Shown here: in pieces, positions 15,207-22,507 of the stretch
Numbering within the stretch: position 1 is the stretch's first letter
Layout of the letters: each line of letters opens with the position of its first letter
Assembly: GCF_016735615.1 (NCBI RefSeq)
Contig: NZ_JAERSF010000002.1
Span: 558,001-622,000 of the forward strand
Source of the DNA: Flavobacterium tagetis
GTDB lineage: Bacteria; Bacteroidota; Bacteroidia; Flavobacteriales; Flavobacteriaceae
DNA: 64,000 bases
Direction of reading: 5' to 3'
Notes under the pieces: model-generated
What the model saw: the letters and a program-made list of their open reading frames with translations, nothing else
Told to the model about the DNA's origin: nothing
Databases searched by the model: none
Position numbers and translations under genes: made by a program

Positions 15207-15782
15207 ATGAAAAAAGCAATTGTTTTAGTTATTATTATCATTTTGGGGTACTTTTTGCTAAACGAGTACTATCTTAAAAATATGCCATGCAGAACAGAGA
15301 GTGGCACCTATGAAATTTGGGGAAATACACCTGTTCAAATAAATGATAAAATTAATAATGCAGAATGTGAGTGTATCAGCGAAACATTGATAAAGGAAAA
15401 ATCACCACATGTATTAAATGATAATCAAATAGAAATAATAAAAAAAGAACTTCCTAAATGGGCTGTTAAAAATGTAAAAGATTTTACTGAAAAAGAGAGA
15501 GTGAATCTATCAGATCAGTTTGAAAAGCTTACCAATAAAGAGTTTCTAGAAAAACTAGAGTATGAATATACCTTCGTAGATTCTAGTTATCTGACTTGTT
15601 TTGTGCCTGTCTATACCTTTACATTTGAATCAACTAAAGCTTATATACCAAACTATCAATGTGTGTATGAGAATTACAAAAAAGCTAAAAAGAATAACAA
15701 TTCACTCAAAATAAAAATACCAGATTATCCAATTATAGAATCTAAATCTTGGGCAGCAAATCTTGGAGATAAGGCCATCTAA
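15207..15782 (+). CDS. Membrane-anchored hypothetical protein, candidate immunity protein
   Basis: The 191-residue protein has one N-terminal hydrophobic helix (about 4-19, AIVLVIIIILGYFLL) and a soluble domain that should face the periplasm. It has six cysteines, including CRTESG, the ECEC cluster and two single ones (YLTCFVP, YQCVYEN), suggesting disulfides. I do not recognise it. The stop is 15 bp before the ATG of the CHAP amidase gene, so the two are probably co-transcribed. Anchored periplasmic proteins next to amidase genes in T6SS loci are often immunity proteins. That is the working guess here. Confidence 0.75.
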   Translation: MKKAIVLVIIIILGYFLLNEYYLKNMPCRTESGTYEIWGNTPVQINDKINNAECECISETLIKEKSPHVLNDNQIEIIKKELPKWAVKNVKDFTEKERVNLSDQFEKLTNKEFLEKLEYEYTFVDSSYLTCFVPVYTFTFESTKAYIPNYQCVYENYKKAKKNNNSLKIKIPDYPIIESKSWAANLGDKAI

Positions 15783-15797
15783 TTATTGATCGAGAAC

Positions 15798-16391
15798 ATG
15801 AAGAAAATAATTATAATCTCCATTAGTGTATTAATTCTAATATATGCTGTTGTAGTAACTATAAAAAAAGTCAATTGGAATTTGAATCATTCTGTTGGTG
15901 AAAAAATCGATAGTCTAAATGGTGTAAATGTATATTATAATGGAGGTGTAGGTAATTCGACAGGTAGAAATCTGACTGATGATGGTTACAATTTGGGAAT
16001 GAAATACCAATGCGTGGAGTTTATTAAAAGATATTATTATCAATATTTAAAACACAAAATGCCTGATTCTTATGGAAATGCTTTAGATTTTTATGATAAA
16101 ACGGTTGGAGATGGAAAAATGAATGAAAAAAGAAACTTAATTCAGTTTTCAAATCCAAGTAAAGAAAAACCAAAAGAAAATGACATTATAATTTATAATA
16201 AATCACTGCTTAATCCTTATGGTCATGTTGCAATTATTTCTAAGGTTGAAGAAAATTTTATCGAAATAATTCAGCAAAATCCAGGGCCATTTTCGAGTTC
16301 AAGGGAGAATATAAAACTTCAGAAATTTAATGGACAATGGTTCTTAGAAAATGATCGGATTCTGGGGAGATTGGCAAAGAAAAATTTATAA
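15798..16391 (+). CDS. Membrane-anchored CHAP-domain amidase
   Basis: The ATG at 15798 is preferred over an upstream in-frame TTG at 15786. The 197-residue product has a transmembrane segment (about 4-21) and a CHAP domain. The nucleophile lies in YQCVEFIKRYYYQ (Cys72), the catalytic His in NPYGHVAIISKV (His143), and the likely third residue in IIQQNPGP (Asn161 or Gln160). CHAP enzymes cut amide bonds in peptidoglycan or glutathionylspermidine. The membrane anchor makes it either a T6SS-associated wall-opening enzyme acting in the producer's own periplasm or an effector with an unusual N-terminus. It lies between the anchored protein at 15207 and tssF. Confidence 0.82.
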   Translation: MKKIIIISISVLILIYAVVVTIKKVNWNLNHSVGEKIDSLNGVNVYYNGGVGNSTGRNLTDDGYNLGMKYQCVEFIKRYYYQYLKHKMPDSYGNALDFYDKTVGDGKMNEKRNLIQFSNPSKEKPKENDIIIYNKSLLNPYGHVAIISKVEENFIEIIQQNPGPFSSSRENIKLQKFNGQWFLENDRILGRLAKKNL

Positions 16392-16476
16392 AGAGAATTG
16401 TTTTTTAAAATAGATTAAGCTTTTTATTAATATATCATTTAGTTTAAAAAGGTTCTTAGCAATACTATAATAAATA

Positions 16477-18315
16477 ATGAGACAAGACAGAATAAAAGAC
16501 AGAGTGCTAAAAAGAGCAGCTAGGTCATGGGGCTTTTCAGATGTTGAGATGGAAACATCTTTTGATCCTGTAGTATCAATGATGCTTAATGCATTGTCTT
16601 ACGAATTAGAAAAAGTAGCTCATGAGCTTGAAGACTCAAAAACTCGTGTAGTTGAAAGGGTTCTAGAAATTATGTTTCCAGAAGTTACTACAGGAGTAAA
16701 ACCTGCAAGAGCAATTTTGCATGCTTTGCCAATAGAGAATAATATGAAAGTTTCATTGCAGAATCAGATGTCGGCAAATCGAAGAATTCATAATATTTAC
16801 AATCCTTTAGCGCCAATTACTAAAGAGATTGCGCTATCGCCGACATTAGAAGTAAAGCTGTCGTCTGCAGAGGTAAAGTATGTGGCATATGAGCGTAATT
16901 TGTTCGAGATTTCGAATCTTTTTTACAAAGATGGCATACGAGATTATAAGAATTCACTACCTTCTGGTGTTGTGTTCTTAGGGATTGAATTGACAAATTC
17001 GAAAGTTGAAGAAATCGAAGATTTAATGTTATATATTGACATTAAAAATATACATCAGAAAGAAATGTTTCATTACTATTTAAAACAGATGAAATGCTTT
17101 CAGGATGATGTGCAAATTGCTGTAGAAGAAGGTTACAATGTTCCTGTAAACAATATTGATATAGAGAATATTATCAATCGTAATTACACGCATTTGAGTG
17201 AAATTATGCAGGAAGTAAATGAGTTTTATTTTGATAATTTTTATACCCTGAAAGGATCATTAAAGTATAAACCTCTTAATGAATACGGTTCAGAATATAA
17301 GTGCTTTGAAGCTATAACAGAAAGAAATGATAATCCGATTATTTGGGTAAAAATGATTTTTCCAGAATCGTTAATTCCACAAATAGTAGACAATGTTTCT
17401 TTTACGGCAAACTGCTTTCCTGTAATAAATAAAAAGAAGCATATTATCAATAAAACGCTAGGTAATTTCTTGTCTTATATTGCATTAGAAACAGACAATA
17501 ATTTTTATCTAGATGTTGATACCGTTATTGATGGATTCAATAATCATTATGAAATAAAAGAATTTAAAGATGGCGTACTTGAAGAAGGAAATGCAGTATT
17601 AAGAACAGGCGGAGTTTCTAGATTCGATTCTAGAAGTGCATCAGAATTACTTCAAAATGTATTAGACTTGTTAAAGGATGAAAGTTCCTCTTTTGCAGGT
17701 TTAGGTAAAGACTTTATGAACAGTTCTTTGGTTGAAATAAATCAGCTTTTAGCTTCTGTAGAGCAACAGGCAAGAGAAAGCAGTTTTTCTAAAAATAATG
17801 ACCCTTACTTAATGATTAAGCCAAAGATTGATGAATCTATAGGAAAGTCATTTGGAATACATTATTGGTCTACTTGTGCAGAAGAAGGGAATGACATCAA
17901 AGCAGGGACTGTTTTAGAATCGAAAGATGATTTGCTGTTTGTAAGTAAAGAAGCAGTTTTGGTTACCAATACTGTTGGCGGAATGAATAAGCAGAATAAT
18001 AAAGATCGTATTTTGGCTTATAGAAATGCTTTACTTACTCGTGGAAGAATCGTAACATTTGCAGATATAAAAGCATTTGGGTTTAATCATTTTAAAAGCT
18101 GTTTAACAGATATTAGAATAGAAAAAGGAACGCGAAAAGAAATTTCTGTAAAAGCAGGTTTTAGTAGAACAGTAGATATTTATCTAAAAATAAATGCAAC
18201 AGAGAGAAATTATCTATCGTCTACAGAATGGGATTATTTATGTGAAAGTTTTATAAAGAACTTAAAAAATAGGTCATCAAACGTATTTCCTTATCGACTT
18301 TTCATAGAAGAATAA
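16477..18315 (+). CDS. tssF: T6SS baseplate protein TssF
   Basis: TssF forms the baseplate wedge with TssG. The 612-residue product starts RQDRIKDRVLKRAARSWGF and has the family's early segment with SFDPVVSMMLNALSYELEKV, then RVLEIMFPEV and ARAILHALP. These match Bacteroidota TssF, where a D-P-x-V-x-x-L-x-x-A element precedes the L-P-E-like motif. The length is typical (about 600). It is the last T6SS gene in the window. Its usual partner tssG is not found next to it, which is unusual, because cargo genes separate it from tssE and a convergent gene follows. Confidence 0.87.
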   Translation: MRQDRIKDRVLKRAARSWGFSDVEMETSFDPVVSMMLNALSYELEKVAHELEDSKTRVVERVLEIMFPEVTTGVKPARAILHALPIENNMKVSLQNQMSANRRIHNIYNPLAPITKEIALSPTLEVKLSSAEVKYVAYERNLFEISNLFYKDGIRDYKNSLPSGVVFLGIELTNSKVEEIEDLMLYIDIKNIHQKEMFHYYLKQMKCFQDDVQIAVEEGYNVPVNNIDIENIINRNYTHLSEIMQEVNEFYFDNFYTLKGSLKYKPLNEYGSEYKCFEAITERNDNPIIWVKMIFPESLIPQIVDNVSFTANCFPVINKKKHIINKTLGNFLSYIALETDNNFYLDVDTVIDGFNNHYEIKEFKDGVLEEGNAVLRTGGVSRFDSRSASELLQNVLDLLKDESSSFAGLGKDFMNSSLVEINQLLASVEQQARESSFSKNNDPYLMIKPKIDESIGKSFGIHYWSTCAEEGNDIKAGTVLESKDDLLFVSKEAVLVTNTVGGMNKQNNKDRILAYRNALLTRGRIVTFADIKAFGFNHFKSCLTDIRIEKGTRKEISVKAGFSRTVDIYLKINATERNYLSSTEWDYLCESFIKNLKNRSSNVFPYRLFIEE

Positions 18316-18323
18316 AAAAATGA

Positions 18324-18357
18324 AAAAACGCCGAAAAAATTACTTTTCGGCGTTTTT
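18324..18357. terminator. Bidirectional terminator between tssF and the cytochrome peroxidase gene
   Basis: Arms AAAAAACGCCGAAAA and TTTTCGGCGTTTTT enclose a short loop, with A- and T-runs on both sides. It lies between convergent genes, so it probably serves both strands. It marks the end of the T6SS locus. Confidence 0.9.
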
Positions 18358-18381
18358 GTTTAATAGAGATTTATTTTGGTT

Positions 18382-20166
18382 TTACTGGTATTTTTTATCT
18401 GTAAGCGTTTTCATAAAAGCAACAAGAGCCTTTTCTTCTTTTACAGTCAAATTCAGTTTGTCAAAAGGAAGCGTTTGGTTTTCTACTTCATAACCTAAAC
18501 CAATTCCGCCTCCTTTATTGTAAAAAGAAACCACTTCTTCGAGCGTTTTAAAAACTCCGTTGTGCATGTATGGAGCGGTAACTGCTGCATTTCTTACTGA
18601 AGGCGTTTTAAAAGCACCGACTAACTGTGACATTTGATTGTATATATAACGGCCTTTATCTGGACTCAAAGATTTTCCTGAAGGCTCATTTGGAGTTCCA
18701 ATAACTTCATGTTCCGTTTTGGAATAACTTGGCGGAACTGTTCCATTAAATAAAGGTGTAAAATGGCAAGTAGCACATTTTGCTTTTCCCATAAATAAGT
18801 TCATTCCTTCGATTTCCTCATTGTTTAGAGCATTTTTGTTTCCTCTCATGTATTCATCAAATCTGGAATCAAAAGAGTTTAAAGAACGTACATAACTCGC
18901 AATAGCATTTTGAATCTGCCAAACTTCAGGTTTTGAAGTTTTTGGATAAGCTTTTTTGAATAGCTTTACATATTCTTTATCCAGCTGAATTTTAGCATGA
19001 ATATTTTCCATCGAGCCATGCATTTCGTCTTTATTCTGAATAACATCTACACTTTGTTTTTCCAAATCCAACTGACGCATATCCCAAAATTGAGCATTTT
19101 GCAATGATGCATAGGTTAGAGTGGGAGTATTTCTTGGTAAATTCATTCCCGTTAATGAAACATTAGTTTTTAATCCGTCTGTAAAAGCTTTTTCAGGATT
19201 ATGGCAAGTTGCACAGCTTCTGTCATTATTTTTAGAAAGACTTGTGTCATAAAACAATTTTTCGCCTAAAACCGCTTTTTCTTTAGTAAAATTATATTCT
19301 TTAGAAAGCACGAAAGCATTTACATCAAAGGCGTCTTTATCAAATAAAGTTTCAATTGTTGGTTTTAGCGGACTGCTTTTCTTTACATTTTTAATGTTTT
19401 CTTCTTTCTGAAAAGTCTTCAGTTTTTTCGAAATCGGATTTAAATATTCAGATATAAAAGTAGCACGATTGAAATCATTGAAATTATTATTTTCAGAGCA
19501 GTATTTTTGTGCGTTTTTGGTTAATTCTCTTAATTCAGATACCGATTTATTATCAGCATTAATCTTTTCAAGCGTTTCTGGAATCGAAATTAAACTCTGG
19601 CCAGCTTCTGGAATTGAAGACTGCAAAATCGGACTGTCGAAACCTGTTATTCCCAAAGCAATAACTCTAAAAACATTCTGCTGTATAGCATCCAAAACGT
19701 AATCATCACTGATGGTAATAACTTCAAAAGTGCTTTTAAGCTGTTTAATATTCGATTGAAAAATATTCAATTCTCTCGTTAAATCTTCTTTGCTTTCAAG
19801 ATTGTATTCAGGATAGATCATTTCTTCCATAACCTGAAAACCGTGAGGTTCAAAAGATCGGTTTTCTTCCAATTCCATTTCGTCAAGAGCAGGACCATTC
19901 ATAAATCTGGCGGTTTCCGGAATAAAATATTCAACTGCCCATTCGACTTTTTTGTATGCTAGACGAGACTTTTTAAATTGTTCTACAATTTCTTTTGGTG
20001 AAGAATTGTTGGTTACAAGTTTTTGAAATTGTGTAATTTCATTACTAAGTTTATTTGAATCGACAAGTAATTCTTGTTTAACTGTTGGTTTTGATGCTTC
20101 GCTTTCTTTGCATGAAAAGAAAAAAGAAAACAGTAGGAATAGAAAAGTAAGATATTTTAATTTCAT
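18382..20166 (-). CDS. Lipoprotein with an imelysin-like domain and a di-heme cytochrome c peroxidase domain
   Basis: The 594-residue protein has a lipobox (FFFSC, Cys19). Residues about 35-255 are helical with EPHGFQVMEEMIYPE (106-120), resembling the H-x-x-E region of imelysin-like proteins linked to iron handling. Residues about 275-594 are a MauG/CcpA-type peroxidase with two c-type heme sites, SCATCH (317-322) and KCATCH (463-468), and the family ending APYMHNG. Such enzymes reduce hydrogen peroxide or oxidise other substrates in the periplasm. It lies downstream of a PhoX-like gene on the same strand, with a hairpin between them. The imelysin call is weaker than the peroxidase call. Confidence 0.85.
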   Translation of the reverse strand: MKLKYLTFLFLLFSFFFSCKESEASKPTVKQELLVDSNKLSNEITQFQKLVTNNSSPKEIVEQFKKSRLAYKKVEWAVEYFIPETARFMNGPALDEMELEENRSFEPHGFQVMEEMIYPEYNLESKEDLTRELNIFQSNIKQLKSTFEVITISDDYVLDAIQQNVFRVIALGITGFDSPILQSSIPEAGQSLISIPETLEKINADNKSVSELRELTKNAQKYCSENNNFNDFNRATFISEYLNPISKKLKTFQKEENIKNVKKSSPLKPTIETLFDKDAFDVNAFVLSKEYNFTKEKAVLGEKLFYDTSLSKNNDRSCATCHNPEKAFTDGLKTNVSLTGMNLPRNTPTLTYASLQNAQFWDMRQLDLEKQSVDVIQNKDEMHGSMENIHAKIQLDKEYVKLFKKAYPKTSKPEVWQIQNAIASYVRSLNSFDSRFDEYMRGNKNALNNEEIEGMNLFMGKAKCATCHFTPLFNGTVPPSYSKTEHEVIGTPNEPSGKSLSPDKGRYIYNQMSQLVGAFKTPSVRNAAVTAPYMHNGVFKTLEEVVSFYNKGGGIGLGYEVENQTLPFDKLNLTVKEEKALVAFMKTLTDKKYQ

Positions 20167-20185
20167 AGTGGAGTTGTAATAGAAA

Positions 20186-20211
20186 CAACCCTTATCGAAA
20201 AATAAGGGTTG
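20186..20211 (-). terminator. Hairpin between the PhoX-like and peroxidase genes
   Basis: Arms CAACCCTTAT and ATAAGGGTTG are perfect with a 6-base loop. On the minus strand the stem is followed by a weak T-rich stretch. It lies between two same-strand genes, so it may be a partial terminator that lowers peroxidase expression or stabilises the upstream mRNA. Confidence 0.6.
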
Positions 20212-20233
20212 TCAATAGATTTTGGTAGAATTA

Positions 20234-21712
20234 TTAGCGTTGTACGTTTCTAATAATTACAGTTTGTCCTCCCTCTTTGTTAGTTTGAGTTCCTGAACCA
20301 TCAGCATTTTTGAATGCATCACTTTGCCAAGTATGTGGGTGAACATTTACTGTGAAAGTATCTGGAACACCAATGATATCTGAAATGTCTTGCATAGCAC
20401 CAAATTCCCAGCTTCCAAATCTCATTTCGCCAGTTTGGTTATAAAGTGTGTTCCAAGCTGTATCTGTTCTTTTGTGGTTCATGTTTAACCACGGTTTATT
20501 TTGTTTTGTAGCAATATTGTATTGCCAGATGTATGAATCGTGTTTTGCATCTGCATAATAACTATCACCATCTTCTTGAATGTAAACGTAATTTTCTGTT
20601 ACACATAAGTTATCAGGATTGATGATTCCGGTTCCAGGAGTACTGTCGCCTTCAACAGCCAATTCTAAAGTTCCTTTTAATGGATTTGTTGCATCTAATT
20701 TTACTTTGTAAACTCTTCCCCACATTGTATATCCGTCAACAGGAGCATTATTTGTTGCCTGACCAGTTGCAGTAAAATAGATTTCTCTATTGTTGCTTGC
20801 ACTTCCTTTTCTGTAATCTACGTCTTCAACTCTTGAGAAACGAATTGCTTTTAAATCATTAACTGTTGTATTGATTACAGCACCAGTTAAGTTTTTTGCA
20901 TTCGGAATTTCAACAAATTCAACTGGGTATGAATTGTTTAACTTGATAGTCGTTTCAACCTGATTTCCATCAGTTCTTTTTAAAGCGTATAATTTTCCGT
21001 TAGATAAATCACCAACTGTACTTACATACATAATCAGCTGACCAGCACTCACGTGAGAGGTTGCATACGATTGATCTTCACCAATTAAAATAACTGTTTT
21101 TCCAGGATAAGCCTCTTTTGGAAGCGGAACAGCATTTTCCATACTTGCTTTTCCTAAAGCAGGCAATACTCTGTCAGTTCTAGCTTTATCAGTAGATAAT
21201 CCAAGCGGGTTAATTCCGTGAACCATACTTTCCTGACCGCTTTCACCAGCAGTTAAAAAGATTGGTCCGAACCCATGGATTTCTGGAGTTGCCAAAGTAG
21301 CAGAACATAAACGAGTAAGACCTCCAACGCCATCAACAATATAATCTCCTTTTACAGGTTTGAAAGTTTTATCTAAATATACTCTTGATACAGATTGAAT
21401 AATTTCGTGGTTAGTAATCATAATGTATCCATCACCATTTGGATCTTTCATTAATCCAGCTCCGTCTGGCTGTGCTCCATAAACAAAAGAAGGTGAATTT
21501 GGAAGAACATCTGCACTAGTAATTAAAGTACTGATTTTTAAGTTTTCAAAACCTGTTTGTGCATAAACAAAAGGAGGTACTTTTGAATGTGAAGTAAAAT
21601 CGATACTTGCGTTTACATCGTTTTTCGAATCTTTGTCATCATTTTGACAGCTTATTGCAGAAAGACCTGCAAGTCCAAGCAAGGTAATTGATTTTAAAAA
21701 GTTAGCTTTCAT
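20234..21712 (-). CDS. PhoX-like (DUF839) lipoprotein
   Basis: The 492-residue protein has a lipoprotein signal ending LSAISC (Cys22). The body is a beta-propeller-like DUF839 domain with GDGYIMITNHEI near residue 95, GGLTRLCSATL, FLTAGESGQESMVHG, VILIGEDQSYATSHVSAGQL, and NPDNLCVTENYVYIQEDGD. PhoX enzymes are calcium- and iron-dependent phosphatases, and the NHE and GED segments carry metal-binding residues in that family. Many DUF839 members are untested, so phosphatase activity is inferred. It precedes the cytochrome peroxidase gene on the same strand. Confidence 0.8.
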   Translation of the reverse strand: MKANFLKSITLLGLAGLSAISCQNDDKDSKNDVNASIDFTSHSKVPPFVYAQTGFENLKISTLITSADVLPNSPSFVYGAQPDGAGLMKDPNGDGYIMITNHEIIQSVSRVYLDKTFKPVKGDYIVDGVGGLTRLCSATLATPEIHGFGPIFLTAGESGQESMVHGINPLGLSTDKARTDRVLPALGKASMENAVPLPKEAYPGKTVILIGEDQSYATSHVSAGQLIMYVSTVGDLSNGKLYALKRTDGNQVETTIKLNNSYPVEFVEIPNAKNLTGAVINTTVNDLKAIRFSRVEDVDYRKGSASNNREIYFTATGQATNNAPVDGYTMWGRVYKVKLDATNPLKGTLELAVEGDSTPGTGIINPDNLCVTENYVYIQEDGDSYYADAKHDSYIWQYNIATKQNKPWLNMNHKRTDTAWNTLYNQTGEMRFGSWEFGAMQDISDIIGVPDTFTVNVHPHTWQSDAFKNADGSGTQTNKEGGQTVIIRNVQR

Positions 21713-21875
21713 AAGTGTTTTTTATTTTTTTTGATTAAGGCAAAGCTATCTCTCTTAAACAAAGTACACGTTATGTTAATTTTTTCTTAATGCTAATAAA
21801 TGTAAGTCTTGTATTATGAAAAGGTAAATTGAAAGTTTCGAATGTAAATTTAAGACTCCTAAAAAAAACTTAAAA

Positions 21876-22505
21876 TTATTTGAATAGCTGATTTAAATTA
21901 GTTGCTTTCTTCTCTTTCAGTTTTTTAACAATCTTGAGAAAAGCAATCGCAGTTATGTATGCGTCTCCCAAAGCAGTGTGACGGTCTTTTTTTGAAATAT
22001 CAAATTTATCAGCCAAATCATCTAAGGTGTAATGATCTTTCCTTTCAAATAAATGCGACTGAATTAAAGTCTTTTTATATAAATAAGCGGTATCTAAAGT
22101 TTTGTTACTTAAATGCGGAAGTCCGTTTCGCTCTAAAGCTCTATTAATCATCGTAACATCAAAAATCGTGTGATGCGCAATGATTATAGAATCTCCCAGA
22201 AAATCCAAAAACTGCTGTAAAGCCTCTAATTCTGTAGGACGTTTAACAAGCAGATCTTTTAAAATGCCATGAATCTGAGCTGTAGATTTATCATAATGAT
22301 CTTGTTCCAGATAAACTTCAAAACTTTCCTGAACATTAATAATTCCGTTTTGAAGAACCAAGGCACCGATGCACAAAATGCGATCGTTATCATAATCAAA
22401 TCCTGTCGTTTCCGTATCTAAAACTACAAAACGAGTTCCTTCAATGGTGATATTTTCATCGAATAGATTGTTTTCTTCTTTCTTCCAAAAATTGAATAAA
22501 CTCAT
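21876..22505 (-). CDS. DEDDh 3'-5' exonuclease (DnaQ/PolC epsilon type)
   Basis: The 209-residue protein has the DEDDh exonuclease motifs: LDTETTGFD (Exo I), IIAHHTIFDVTMI (Exo II) and DRHTALGDAYIT (Exo III with the catalytic His). Such enzymes remove nucleotides from DNA or RNA 3' ends. It starts 2 bp after the stop of the cNMP/CBS/DUF294 gene, and the two form one unit. This pairing recurs in many bacteria and suggests a joint role in nucleotide or nucleic-acid signalling, though the role is unclear. It is too short to be a full polymerase. Confidence 0.88.
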   Translation of the reverse strand: MSLFNFWKKEENNLFDENITIEGTRFVVLDTETTGFDYDNDRILCIGALVLQNGIINVQESFEVYLEQDHYDKSTAQIHGILKDLLVKRPTELEALQQFLDFLGDSIIIAHHTIFDVTMINRALERNGLPHLSNKTLDTAYLYKKTLIQSHLFERKDHYTLDDLADKFDISKKDRHTALGDAYITAIAFLKIVKKLKEKKATNLNQLFK

Positions 22506-22507
22506 TA

